The translations under genes and the position numbers were made by a program. A DNA stretch of 64,000 bases from Mycobacterium sp. IS-3022 (GTDB lineage: Bacteria; Actinomycetota; Actinomycetes; Mycobacteriales; Mycobacteriaceae). Positions 46,483 to 55,470 of the stretch are shown piece by piece. A model generated the notes under the pieces. It saw only the letters and a list, made by a program, of their open reading frames with translations. It ran no database searches and was not told where the DNA came from. The stretch spans positions 620,001 through 684,000 of the forward strand of contig NZ_LQIN01000001.1 of NCBI RefSeq assembly GCF_001500065.1, written 5' to 3'. The number at the start of each line of letters is the position of its first letter. Positions within the stretch are counted from its first letter, which is position 1.

Positions 46483-47714
46483 CGGTGCTGCCTCATCACC
46501 ACAGGCGTGGTGACTGCCGGCTATGTGGGTCCCAAATTCTCGAGCGGGTGCTGCAACTGACGCCGACACCGCCGGCCAATTCCATGGTGAGCGCAGCCGA
46601 TTGCGCTGTGCCGCAGCCCGTGTATCCACTTGATGTGTACCGCTGCGACGGCTGCGGTCACCTGCAGCTGCTCGACATCGTGGATCCCAAACTGCTGTTC
46701 TCCCACTATGTTTACGTTTCGAGCACTTCGCCCGTCATGGTGCGCTACCTACAGGAGCAATGCGCTGCCATCATCGAACGCGCGTGCCTGAAGCCCGGAG
46801 ACCTGGTAGTCGAGATCGGCTCGAACGACGGAACATTGCTGCGCTTCTTCAAAGCGGCCGGTATGCGTGTGCTTGGCGTCGATCCGGCCGCCAACGTCGT
46901 GCCCGACACATCGGAGATCGAGACCCTCACAGATTTCTTCAGCGCCGATCTCGGACGCCAGATACGCGAGAAATATGGACCTGCGCAGGCGATCTGCGCG
47001 TACAACGTCTGTGCGCACATCGATGATCTGCGCGGCGTCGTGGACGGCGTGCGCGCCCTGATCGCGCCCGACGGTCAGTTCGTCTTCGAGGTCGGCTATT
47101 TGCTCGACGTCTATCGCAAGACGCTTTTCGACACCGTGTACCACGAGCATGTCGACTTCCACCATGTCGAGCCATTGCAGGGCTTCTTCGCCCGTTGCGG
47201 CCTCAAGCTTCTGCACACGGAGCGCTCGGACATCCAGGGCGGAGCCCTTGTCGGCTACGTGGGTAGTCCGGACCGGACTGAGGAAGCATCGGTAGCCGCG
47301 ATGATCGCCGACGAGCGGGCCGCCGGCCTGCACCGTGCCGACACGTTCCTGACTTGGAGCGACATGATTCGGCAGCGCGGCGAAGAGTTGATGGCGCTGC
47401 TACGCGGCCTGAAGGCGGCAGGCAAATCGATCGCCGCTTACGGCGCGCCAGCGAAGGCGACGACGCTGATGTATCACTTCGGTCTGGACGGCTCGGTGCT
47501 CGACTACATCGTGGACGACAATCCGATCAAGCAGGGCATGTTCACGCCGGGCCTGCACCTGCCGGTATTGCCGGTGGAAACGCTGCGCGAGCGCAAGCCC
47601 GACTATGTGGTGCTACTCGCGTGGAACTTCGCGGAGTCCATCGTCGCAAAGCAGCGCGGTTACATGCCGCACGGTCGCTTCGTTCTGCCGCTGCCAGACC
47701 TCGCGATTCTCTGA
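46479..47714 (+). CDS. Sugar-nucleotide C-methyltransferase (TylCIII/TcaB9/NovU family)
   Basis: This 411-residue protein has the three-part layout of deoxysugar C-methyltransferases. An N-terminal zinc-binding region carries CRLCGS (from about residue 11) and CDGCGHLQLLD. The central SAM domain has VVEIGSNDGTLLRFF (about 110-124) and YHEHVDFHHVEPLQGFF. The C-terminal domain has YGAPAKATTLMYHF and VLLAWNFAESI. The family transfers a methyl group to C3 of dTDP-4-keto-6-deoxyhexoses, giving branched sugars such as mycarose. It starts at GTG 46479, overlapping the cupin stop. Mycobacterial LOS and some GPL serovars contain 3-C-methyl sugars, so a C-branched hexose on the product is the natural reading. 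Confidence 0.92.
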   Translation: MTVLPHHHRRGDCRLCGSQILERVLQLTPTPPANSMVSAADCAVPQPVYPLDVYRCDGCGHLQLLDIVDPKLLFSHYVYVSSTSPVMVRYLQEQCAAIIERACLKPGDLVVEIGSNDGTLLRFFKAAGMRVLGVDPAANVVPDTSEIETLTDFFSADLGRQIREKYGPAQAICAYNVCAHIDDLRGVVDGVRALIAPDGQFVFEVGYLLDVYRKTLFDTVYHEHVDFHHVEPLQGFFARCGLKLLHTERSDIQGGALVGYVGSPDRTEEASVAAMIADERAAGLHRADTFLTWSDMIRQRGEELMALLRGLKAAGKSIAAYGAPAKATTLMYHFGLDGSVLDYIVDDNPIKQGMFTPGLHLPVLPVETLRERKPDYVVLLAWNFAESIVAKQRGYMPHGRFVLPLPDLAIL

Positions 47715-47724
47715 AGGCGGGCGG

Positions 47725-48642
47725 GTGCGGTTTGGACTGATTGGCGCGGGCCGCTGGGGCACGCGTTACATCGACACGCTCGCACGGCTGCCGGGAGCGG
47801 TCCTGGCCCACGTGGGCAGCCGCAATCAGGAAACGGCGCGGCTGGTCCCGAAATCGTGCCGAATTTCCGGCGACCGGCGCGCAGTGCTGGCAAACCCGAG
47901 GCTGGACGGCGTCATCCTGGCCTCACCGCCGATGACGCACGCTCCGCTGGCGCTGGAGGCAATCGCCGCCGGGTTGCCAGTTCTCATCGAAAAGCCGATG
48001 GCGATGAACGTCGCCGAAGCGCAGGCAGTAGCCGCGGCCGCCGATGCAGCCGGTGTCCTGGTCATGGTCGGGCACACACATCTGTTCAGTCCCGCCTACC
48101 GCGCGCTCAAGCAGCGCGGTAATGCTCTCGGCCGCCTTCGATGCACGCAGTCGTCGGCCGGCAATGACGGACCGACGCGTCTCGATGCGAGCGTGTTGTG
48201 GGACTGGGGGCCGCATGATGTTGCCATGTGCCTGGACCTCTTCGGCGATTTTCCGGAGAGCGTCCAGGCGTCGATTGTCGGGCAGAAGCGGACCCCGGGG
48301 GGCATCGGGCAGGCGCTCGCGCTGCAACTCGGATTTCCGTCGGGCGGGCGCTCACACATTCGCGTAAGCAACATTGAGGTTCGAAAGGTGCGGGTATTCG
48401 AAGCGACTTATGACGACGGTCGTCTGGTTTATGACGACGTTCGTGCACCCAAGCTAAGGCAGTCACAGCGCGGGGACGGCGGCGTCGAGCCGATCGCCGT
48501 GGACCCTCTACCGCCGCTGACATGCCTTGTACAGGAGTTCGCGGAGTCGATTAGGTCGAATGAATCCACGCATCCAAGCCTCACACTCGGAGTGCAGGTG
48601 GTGCAGGTATTGGCGCAATGCGACGCAATGCTGTGCACATAA
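47725..48642 (+). CDS. Gfo/Idh/MocA-family sugar oxidoreductase
   Basis: A 305-residue NAD(P)-dependent oxidoreductase. The Rossmann motif GLIGAGRWG lies at the N-terminus, GVILASPPMTHAPLA follows, and the family lysine motif appears as EKPMAMN. A GHTHLFSPAY segment and WDWGPHDVAM place the substrate-binding domain. The start is GTG 47725, 10 bases after the methyltransferase stop, behind AAGGCGGG; the open frame extends further upstream but only inside the preceding gene. As the last gene of the cassette it probably reduces the 4-keto (or 3-keto) group of the C-methylated sugar nucleotide. It is convergent with the PapA-like gene, with 18 bases between them. Confidence 0.88.
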   Translation: MRFGLIGAGRWGTRYIDTLARLPGAVLAHVGSRNQETARLVPKSCRISGDRRAVLANPRLDGVILASPPMTHAPLALEAIAAGLPVLIEKPMAMNVAEAQAVAAAADAAGVLVMVGHTHLFSPAYRALKQRGNALGRLRCTQSSAGNDGPTRLDASVLWDWGPHDVAMCLDLFGDFPESVQASIVGQKRTPGGIGQALALQLGFPSGGRSHIRVSNIEVRKVRVFEATYDDGRLVYDDVRAPKLRQSQRGDGGVEPIAVDPLPPLTCLVQEFAESIRSNESTHPSLTLGVQVVQVLAQCDAMLCT

Positions 48643-48660
48643 CAGACGAGCATCCGCTGC

Positions 48661-50052
48661 TCAGTCGATCTCGGCCGTGAGGCCGAACTCAGCCAGTGTG
48701 CGGGCGGCCAACTCCCGCAAAGCGGGTTTCGTGTTGTCGGTGCCTGGGTCGTAGGCCGCGAGGGTGATGAAGACCTTGCCGCTCAAGCGTCCAGAGAGCA
48801 CGGTCATCTGACCGCCTATTGACTCGAGCCACTGTCGCGGTACGTGCTGCCCAGTCACCCGCGCAGCGGCGTACTCGGCGTCGGTGCCGTCGAGCCGGCT
48901 GAGCACCGAGCCGAGGTCGCCGAGGTTCGAGCAGAGCACCGGGCGGTCGGGGTCGGCGAACCCCGTGTAGACCATCTGTCTGAGCACCCGTTTCGGGGTG
49001 AACGGCGTGAGCCACAGGACTTGCTGGTCGTTCGGCGTCTCGCGCAATGTTTGCAGCGACTGCTTGATCGCGGCCCGGATGTCTTGCAGATCCGTCGTTA
49101 CGCCGGTGGGATCGACCGTCACGCGGGCATACGACAGAGCCATCGCGCGGGTATCCTCCATCGTTCGATCGCTCATCGGCAGCTGCAATGTGACGGCGCC
49201 GTCACTGGCACGCCGACGCCCCATTCGTTCCCCGAGTTTGGCGGCCAACGCCGCGATCAGTGTGTTGCTCGTCCCACCAAGAGCCTGGGCGCGGGCGTCC
49301 CAGTCGGCGAGGTCGATGTAGATGGAGACGACCGGTACGACGACAAGGTCGTCGCTTCCGCCTTTGGGGAGTACAGCCTTGCGCGGTGCCGGTGATGGGG
49401 CACCGGCACGTCGGCTCTCGCGGGCCATCTTCCCCACCAAGGCGAGTGCGCGGCCAATCTCGGGGATGTCCAGTGCTGTTCGGCGAGCATCCTCGACGAT
49501 GGCGCGAAATCGGGTCCGGGAGCGAGGCATGGGATAGCCGAGATTTCGCGTGTTGCCCAAGATTGCATCAGCCAATACGAGCGCAAGCCCGAGGCCGTCG
49601 ATCAGGTAGTGGGAGACCACCAGACTGACCGCCGTCGAGCCGTCCGTCAGCGGAAGGACGCCGAGGTGCCAGCCGGGACCTGTCTCGGAATCTACGGGCA
49701 ATTGTGAACGCTCATCGGCCCAGTCGCTCAGTTCATCGCGCGGACGGGCGGACCCAGCCATATCGATGTCCGACGGCTGCGGATCGAAGACCCATCGATG
49801 CCGGGTGAACGGAAGCGGCGAGCGTTCGATGCGTCGGCCCAACAATCCGTAGCCCAGGTTGTGGTGAAAGCGGTTCACGGCGTCGAAGTCGATGGCGTGC
49901 TCGTACACCCATACGCACTGAATCACGACCTTCTGGTTGGCCGCGCGGTGTCCCGCGAACAAGGCTTGGTCGACCAGCGCAAGCCGGTTGTCCGGCTGCG
50001 CATCATCTTTGGATCCGCGGCCGTTCGACGACGCGCGAGGAACCCGAAGCAC
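48661..50052 (-). CDS. PapA-like / condensation-domain acyltransferase, copy 1
   Basis: The protein of 463 residues has one condensation-type acyltransferase domain. The active-site motif reads SHYLIDG, keeping the catalytic second His, Asp and Gly of HHxxxDG while the first His is Ser. The segment RIERSPLPFTRHRW near the N-terminus and the C-terminal GQMTVLSGRLSGKVFITL are shared with copy 2. The GTG start at 50052 lies seven bases after GGAGG. Stand-alone proteins of this kind (PapA proteins, and condensation-domain proteins in GPL/LOS loci) acylate sugars or lipids with acyl-CoA or carrier-bound chains. Here the target is probably a sugar or hydroxyl of the glycolipopeptide. It is divergent from UGT copy 2 across 292 bases. 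Confidence 0.82.
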   Translation of the reverse strand: MLRVPRASSNGRGSKDDAQPDNRLALVDQALFAGHRAANQKVVIQCVWVYEHAIDFDAVNRFHHNLGYGLLGRRIERSPLPFTRHRWVFDPQPSDIDMAGSARPRDELSDWADERSQLPVDSETGPGWHLGVLPLTDGSTAVSLVVSHYLIDGLGLALVLADAILGNTRNLGYPMPRSRTRFRAIVEDARRTALDIPEIGRALALVGKMARESRRAGAPSPAPRKAVLPKGGSDDLVVVPVVSIYIDLADWDARAQALGGTSNTLIAALAAKLGERMGRRRASDGAVTLQLPMSDRTMEDTRAMALSYARVTVDPTGVTTDLQDIRAAIKQSLQTLRETPNDQQVLWLTPFTPKRVLRQMVYTGFADPDRPVLCSNLGDLGSVLSRLDGTDAEYAAARVTGQHVPRQWLESIGGQMTVLSGRLSGKVFITLAAYDPGTDNTKPALRELAARTLAEFGLTAEID

Positions 50053-50344
50053 CGGTCAGCCTCCGACGACAGATGAATCGCCCACGACGCCCCAGACGAC
50101 GCAAACTTTGCAGAGGGGGGCGGCGACGAGGTCGGTATAGCTGTGCCGAATCACCTCACGAGGGTAACTGATCCGCTCTGACCGGATACTTACGAGCGAG
50201 ACCCCGTCGAAGGTCTGACGTTTGCTGCATTTGGGCGGTCACCCACGCGGTAGAACCGCTGCTGGCCGTGGTGAATCCGAGAGTGCGTGAGCCTGTTAGT
50301 TCCTCGCGAAATGCGTATCAGGAAGTGAAAGGTAGGATCGCCGC

Positions 50345-51613
50345 GTGAAATTTGCACTGGCGAGCTACGGAACCCGCGGCGATGTCGAGCCGTGTCTCGC
50401 TGTCGCAAGTGAGTTGCTACGGCGCGGTCACGAAGTACGCATCGCCGTGCCGCCGGATCTTGTCGGCTTCGCCGAGTCTGTCGGGCTGGCTGTGGTCGCC
50501 TACGGTCCTGATGCGCGGCGGTGGCAGGACCTGCACCGCGAATTCTTGACACACCTGACCCGCAAGCCATGGAAGGTGCGGGACCTGAGACGGTTGTGGC
50601 GCGAAGATTGGGCACTCTTCAGGCGGAGCTGGGAGGAGATGAGTTCGGCCCTGGCATCGCTGGCAGACGGTGCCGACTTGTTATTCACCGGTGTCCTTGG
50701 CGAGCAGTCTGCTGCCAACGTCGCGGAGCACTACGACATTCCGTTGGCTACGTGGCATACCTACCCGATGCGGCCCAACGGTCAACTTTTTCCATTCCTG
50801 CCGGCGCCGTTGGCCCGCTCCGCAGTTTTGGCATCCGAGTGGCCTAATCGCCTCCTGACGAAGAAGCTCGAGGACGCACAGCGCCGTGAACTCGGCTTGC
50901 CGAAGGCCACCGGACTTCCGTCGCGAAGGATCGCCGAACGTGCGGCACTGGAAATTCAAGCCTACGACGAGATGTGCTTCCCCGGGTTGGCCGCCGAATG
51001 GGCGAATTGGAGGGAGCGACGGCCCTTCGTGGGAGCTTTGACGCTGGACCTGCCAACCGAGGCCGATGACGATGTTGCGTCCTGGATTGCCCGCGGATCA
51101 CCGCCGATTTTCTTCGGCTTTGGCAGCATGCCTGTGGATTCTGCGATTGGCACCTTCGCGATGATCAACGAGGCCTGTGCGCGGTTAGGCGAGCGAGCAG
51201 TGGTCGTCTCCGGCGGCAGCGATTTCAGCCGAATTCCCCGTGCCGAGCACGTGAAGGTGGTCGACACTCTGAACCTCGCGGCAGCTTTTCCGGTCTGCCG
51301 CGCGGTCGTACACCACGGTGGTTCGGGCACTACGGCAGCGAGCTTGCGTGCCGGGGTGCCGACGTTGGTCCTTTCGTCGTGGCCCGACCAAGCGCTCTGG
51401 GGCACGGTGGTCAGCCAATTGAAGGTGGGTATCACCCGCCGCTTCTCCGCCACTACGTGCGACTCGTTGGTTGCAGATCTGCGCACCATCCTCACCCCGC
51501 AATATGCCGCCCGCGCCCACGAGGTCGGCATTGGAATGAGCAAACCCTCCGAAAGCGTTGTGGCCGCTGCTAATCATATGGAGAGGTGCGCGCGCTTGCG
51601 CCATGTCGGCTGA
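50345..51613 (+). CDS. UGT-type glycosyltransferase (GT1), copy 2
   Basis: A 422-residue paralogue of UGT copy 1, starting with GTG: VKFALASYGTRGDVEP, then FGFGSM and VVHHGGSGTTAASLRAGVP. The donor loop is intact. The start is supported by GGTAGG nine bases upstream and by alignment with the other copies. It is divergent from PapA-like copy 1 and convergent with the Gap-like gene. It has an RDLRRLWREDW segment before the SLADGADLLFTG block that differs from the others, which suggests a different acceptor or sugar. Confidence 0.92.
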   Translation: MKFALASYGTRGDVEPCLAVASELLRRGHEVRIAVPPDLVGFAESVGLAVVAYGPDARRWQDLHREFLTHLTRKPWKVRDLRRLWREDWALFRRSWEEMSSALASLADGADLLFTGVLGEQSAANVAEHYDIPLATWHTYPMRPNGQLFPFLPAPLARSAVLASEWPNRLLTKKLEDAQRRELGLPKATGLPSRRIAERAALEIQAYDEMCFPGLAAEWANWRERRPFVGALTLDLPTEADDDVASWIARGSPPIFFGFGSMPVDSAIGTFAMINEACARLGERAVVVSGGSDFSRIPRAEHVKVVDTLNLAAAFPVCRAVVHHGGSGTTAASLRAGVPTLVLSSWPDQALWGTVVSQLKVGITRRFSATTCDSLVADLRTILTPQYAARAHEVGIGMSKPSESVVAAANHMERCARLRHVG

Positions 51614-51680
51614 TTGGACGCAACGGCCCGGTGAGATATCCGCACCGTCAAGCCGCGCCCAACAGTTTCGCGGCCGGCGC

Positions 51681-52475
51681 TCAGCCGGTGACCACGCCCC
51701 TGAGGATCAACGCGACCCCGCCGATTAAACACATGGCGATCAGAATTTTTCGGTGGTGACTCAAAGCCCAGTCGTGCAGTCGTTGCAGCGTCGCTTGGGT
51801 TTTTGTTGGCGCGATCAGACAACTGATGAGCGTGATCTCGACGACAACATTGATCCCGATGATGAAGGCGATGCCGGCGGCGATCTGCGCGCCGATTTCG
51901 GCTCCCGACGTCACGATGAACGCGAGGAGTAGTAGACCCGCGTCGGGTTCGATCCCCCCGAATCCGATGCCGATCGCAAAAGCGATCCATAGGGATCCAT
52001 TCTTCCATCCATCGTGGATGCGCCGTAGCAGTCGCCGAAATGCAGAATCGCTCTCCGCCGGCGCAGCTTGCGCACGGCTGTAAAGTCGCGAGATCGATTG
52101 CGGCACGGGCAGGGTCGCCGCGGGGGCCGGCCCGTTGCCGCCGGTTGGCGGCAACTCCGCTGGCTGACGCTTGCGGATAAGCGAGTTGGTTACCAATAGC
52201 GCGGCGATAAATAGCGCCAGCACACCCAAGCCGATTTGAATGTAACGGACGATGGGACTGGTGAAGAAATCGTCTACAAGTGGCTCAAACATCGGCGTGA
52301 CGTGCAGGAGCGTCAGTGGAACCGACACGGCGACGATGCACGCTGTCAGGCAACCGAGCCCGTAAGCGATTAGGTTTTGTATCGGCCGCGGTCGGGAGAT
52401 CACGAGAAGGGCGATGCCGATACGAAGCGGGTTGAGCCCGGATAGAAGCCCTAGCACCAAGACTGAGCTCCACAT
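51681..52475 (-). CDS. Gap/Sap-family membrane protein (lipid addressing protein)
   Basis: A 264-residue integral membrane protein with about six hydrophobic segments. Three lie in residues 1-105. A polar, proline/alanine-rich cytosolic loop rich in Arg and Lys spans about 105-165, and three more segments follow. The opening LGLLSGLNPLRIGIALLVISRPRP and GIGFGGIEPDAGLLLLAFIVTSGAE are typical of the Gap (GPL addressing protein) and Sap (sulfolipid-1 addressing protein) family. In mycobacteria these proteins are needed for surface delivery of GPL or sulfolipid. Its presence inside this glycosyltransferase region argues that the product is exported to the outer envelope. It is divergent from PapA-like copy 2 and convergent with UGT copy 2. 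Confidence 0.85.
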   Translation of the reverse strand: MWSSVLVLGLLSGLNPLRIGIALLVISRPRPIQNLIAYGLGCLTACIVAVSVPLTLLHVTPMFEPLVDDFFTSPIVRYIQIGLGVLALFIAALLVTNSLIRKRQPAELPPTGGNGPAPAATLPVPQSISRLYSRAQAAPAESDSAFRRLLRRIHDGWKNGSLWIAFAIGIGFGGIEPDAGLLLLAFIVTSGAEIGAQIAAGIAFIIGINVVVEITLISCLIAPTKTQATLQRLHDWALSHHRKILIAMCLIGGVALILRGVVTG

Positions 52476-52770
52476 GGCGGCAACATTACCGGTTGGACCT
52501 CGGTTGCTGCTTTACGGCTTCTTGTGATCTCGGGATAAGACACCTCGTCGTCGAGCAAGCAGGCCCGCGATGACTTCAGCGCAGCCCACTACTGAGCAGT
52601 CGTCGGCCTAACGGACTGATCGCGCTATTTTGGGTCCCAGAAACCGTGCATGAACGGTGCTCGATTACTCCAGCGAACTCAGCCTTATCGGCACCACCGT
52701 GAGTTTGCCGCAACTGATACGATCCGTCGTCGCGTCGAAGGTATAAATACCGCTAGAAGTACGGTGGAGA

Positions 52771-54087
52771 ATGGACAATGTGCTGGATCCGGTTGATCAG
52801 GCCATGTTCGAATTCGGGCGAGTGACGGGGATCAGCGTCCTGATTCAATGTGCCTGGGTGTACAACCGCGGTGTCGACATCAATGGTCTGCGCCGGTTCC
52901 ACGCCCACTTGCACCGTGGGCGGCTATCCCGCCGCATCGAACGGTCACCGTTGCCCTTCGGCCGCCATCGCTGGATATCGCCGAACGGATCGCATGACAT
53001 TGAGTTCGTCGCATCGGACCGACCCCGTGACCAATTCGATTCCTGGCTCAACGAGCAGGCCAACACCACGCGCATCGATCCCGAGCATGGACCCGGATGG
53101 CACCTTGCGGTGCTTCCGTTCGCAGACGGTGGCGCCGGCGTCAGCTTGCTGGTCCCACATTGCCTTGCCGACGGCCTCGGGTTAACCGAGGCCGTCGCGG
53201 ACGCCGCACTTGGTCGCGACGACCCGGTTAACTGGCCCCGTGCTGCGTCACGCCGACGGTGGCGGGCGGTCCGCGAGGACGCCCGCCAAACCGCACGAGA
53301 CACCCGCACGATCGGTCGGGCCCTCGCAGCGGCAATACGGTCGGGCCGGCAAAGCCGCGTCGGCGGCGCACCGCGTTCTGCCGCGCCGCTTGTGCGGTTC
53401 GCTGGAACCCCGGAACCCATCACGGTGCCAATCGCGACCATGCTCATCAACGTCGAGGATTGGGAGGCCCGCGCGCAGTCACTCGGCGGGACCAGCAACG
53501 CGCTGCTTGCAGGGATAACTGCCCGGCTTGCCGAGCGAAGGGGACGCGTCACTGCGGACGGCCTAGTCACCTTGCGGATCCCGCGCAACGAGCGGACAGC
53601 CGGCGATACTCGGGGCAACGCGGTCAGCAATATCGACATCACGGTCGACCCTGCAGTTGTCACGACTGATCTGCGCGGGATTCGGGCCGAAATCAAACGC
53701 GCGTTGATTCGCCACCAAGAAGTGCTGGACGACGAGCGGGCACTGCAGTCACTTGTGCCTTTGCTTCCCAAGCGGCTCCTCAAGAAACTCGGCGGCAATG
53801 GGACCAGCGTCGTCGCAACACACCTGGGCGTCGTCGATCCGGCCGCGACCCGTCCAGATGGCGTGGTCGCCGACCACTTCGCGATGAAAATGCATTATGC
53901 GGGGATGACCAAGGAGATGCTGCATCGCTTTGGCGGGCTGCAGATCGTTGCGTTCGGAAGTGCTAATGGAGAAGCTTTTTTGATGGTCCATGCGTACCAG
54001 ACCGGCCGCACGAACTCGAATGACGATCTGCGACAAGATGTTTCGAGTGTCCTGAAAGAGTTCGCCCTTACCGGTACGCATCTCTGA
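52771..54087 (+). CDS. PapA-like / condensation-domain acyltransferase, copy 2
   Basis: The protein of 438 residues is a paralogue of the 48661-50052 product. It shares LDPVDQAMF near the start, RIERSPLPFGRHRW, and the active-site motif PHCLADG, which keeps the catalytic His and DG of HHxxxDG. The start at ATG 52771 is preceded by GGTGGAG. It is the first of a rightward series with UGT copy 3 (36 bases later) and the Fmt-like methyltransferase. Acylation of the lipopeptide or one of its sugars is inferred. The two copies may serve different acyl chains or positions. Confidence 0.82.
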   Translation: MDNVLDPVDQAMFEFGRVTGISVLIQCAWVYNRGVDINGLRRFHAHLHRGRLSRRIERSPLPFGRHRWISPNGSHDIEFVASDRPRDQFDSWLNEQANTTRIDPEHGPGWHLAVLPFADGGAGVSLLVPHCLADGLGLTEAVADAALGRDDPVNWPRAASRRRWRAVREDARQTARDTRTIGRALAAAIRSGRQSRVGGAPRSAAPLVRFAGTPEPITVPIATMLINVEDWEARAQSLGGTSNALLAGITARLAERRGRVTADGLVTLRIPRNERTAGDTRGNAVSNIDITVDPAVVTTDLRGIRAEIKRALIRHQEVLDDERALQSLVPLLPKRLLKKLGGNGTSVVATHLGVVDPAATRPDGVVADHFAMKMHYAGMTKEMLHRFGGLQIVAFGSANGEAFLMVHAYQTGRTNSNDDLRQDVSSVLKEFALTGTHL

Positions 54088-54123
54088 GCGTTTCCGTGTC
54101 GACGTCGGACTAGGATTTCCGCG

Positions 54124-55392
54124 ATGAAATTTGTGGTGGCCTGCTATGGCAGTCGCGGCGACGTCGAGCCCTGTGTCGCCGTCGCGCGCGAGTTGATGCG
54201 TCGCGGGCACGACGTGCGCATGGTGGTCCCTCCGGACCTGGTTGACTTCGCCGAGTCTGTCGGGCTCTCCGCGGTTGCCTGCGGAACAGATATGCGGGAG
54301 GTTCTTGACGCGCACCGCAACTTCTGGAGGAGCTTCTTCCGCAGCCCATGGAGGATCCCGGAGCTCATCAGAACGCGGCGTGAAGTAGGGAAGGCCATAT
54401 TTCACTCCTGGGAGCAGATGGGCGCGACGCTGACGTCGCTGGCGGACGAGGCCGACTTGCTGTTCACAGGCCTCAATTTCGAGGACGCTGCTGCCAATGT
54501 CGCTCAGTATCACGACATTCCGCTGGTAACGCTGCACTACTTCCCCTTGCGGGTAAATGGCCAGCTTCTTGCCTTTCTGCCAGCGCGACTGGGCCGCTGG
54601 GTAATGCGGGTGTTCTGGTGGGTGTCGTGGCGGGGGACGAAGAAAATCGAGGATGCGCAGCGCCGTGAATTGGGCCTACCCAAAGCAACCGGTCCCTCAC
54701 CCCAGCGGATTACCGAAGGCGGGGCGCTGGAGATCCAGGCCTACGACGAGACCTGCTTTCCGGGGCTCGCAACGGAGTGGGCTGAGCGGCGTGAGCAGCG
54801 GCCCTTCGTCGGGGCGTTGACGATGGAGTTGTCGACGGGTGCCGATGAGGAGGTTGCCTCGTGGGTTGCTGCGGGAGAACCGCCGATTCTCTTTGGCTTT
54901 GGCAGTATTCCGATCGAATCTGCGGCCGACACATTAGCCATGATCGCGGCGGCTTGCGCGCAACTGGGCGAGCGGGCGTTGGTCTGCTCTGCCGGGACCG
55001 ACTTCGGGGACGCCTCCCATTTGGAACATGTCAAGGTGGTGGGCACGGTGAACTACGCGACCGTCTTTCCGACCTGTCGCGCGGTTGTCCACCACGGCGG
55101 CGCAGGCACGACTGCTGCAGGCCTGCGAGCGGGGGTGCCGACGTTGATCCTCTCGACCGACCTCGATCAATCACTCTGGGGCGTCCGCGTCAAACGGTTA
55201 AAAGTCGGTACTGCTCGGCGCTTTTCGACCACTACTCGAGAAACACTCGTTGCCGACCTGCGCACTATCCTCACTCCCGAGTACCTGGCCCGGGCCGGCG
55301 AGATTGCGGCTCGTATGACCAAACCCGCCGAAAGCGTGTCGGCCGCGGCCGACCTTGTAGAAGCCTTCGCGCGCCGACGAAGCGTCGGCTGA
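54124..55392 (+). CDS. UGT-type glycosyltransferase (GT1), copy 3
   Basis: This 422-residue paralogue begins MKFVVACYGSRGDVEP and has FGFGSIPIES mid-protein and an intact donor-binding VVHHGGAGTTAAGLRAGVP. It follows PapA-like copy 2 after 36 bases and precedes the O-methyltransferase by 78, so the three are probably one transcript. The adjacency suggests a rhamnose or other deoxysugar that is subsequently O-methylated or acylated. Confidence 0.92.
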   Translation: MKFVVACYGSRGDVEPCVAVARELMRRGHDVRMVVPPDLVDFAESVGLSAVACGTDMREVLDAHRNFWRSFFRSPWRIPELIRTRREVGKAIFHSWEQMGATLTSLADEADLLFTGLNFEDAAANVAQYHDIPLVTLHYFPLRVNGQLLAFLPARLGRWVMRVFWWVSWRGTKKIEDAQRRELGLPKATGPSPQRITEGGALEIQAYDETCFPGLATEWAERREQRPFVGALTMELSTGADEEVASWVAAGEPPILFGFGSIPIESAADTLAMIAAACAQLGERALVCSAGTDFGDASHLEHVKVVGTVNYATVFPTCRAVVHHGGAGTTAAGLRAGVPTLILSTDLDQSLWGVRVKRLKVGTARRFSTTTRETLVADLRTILTPEYLARAGEIAARMTKPAESVSAAADLVEAFARRRSVG

Positions 55393-55470
55393 TTGCCGTA
55401 CCGATCGCGTCGGCCGCACCTCGATGCGACATTTGCTGCTACCGAGGTGATCGACAAGTAGCATGCCTAA

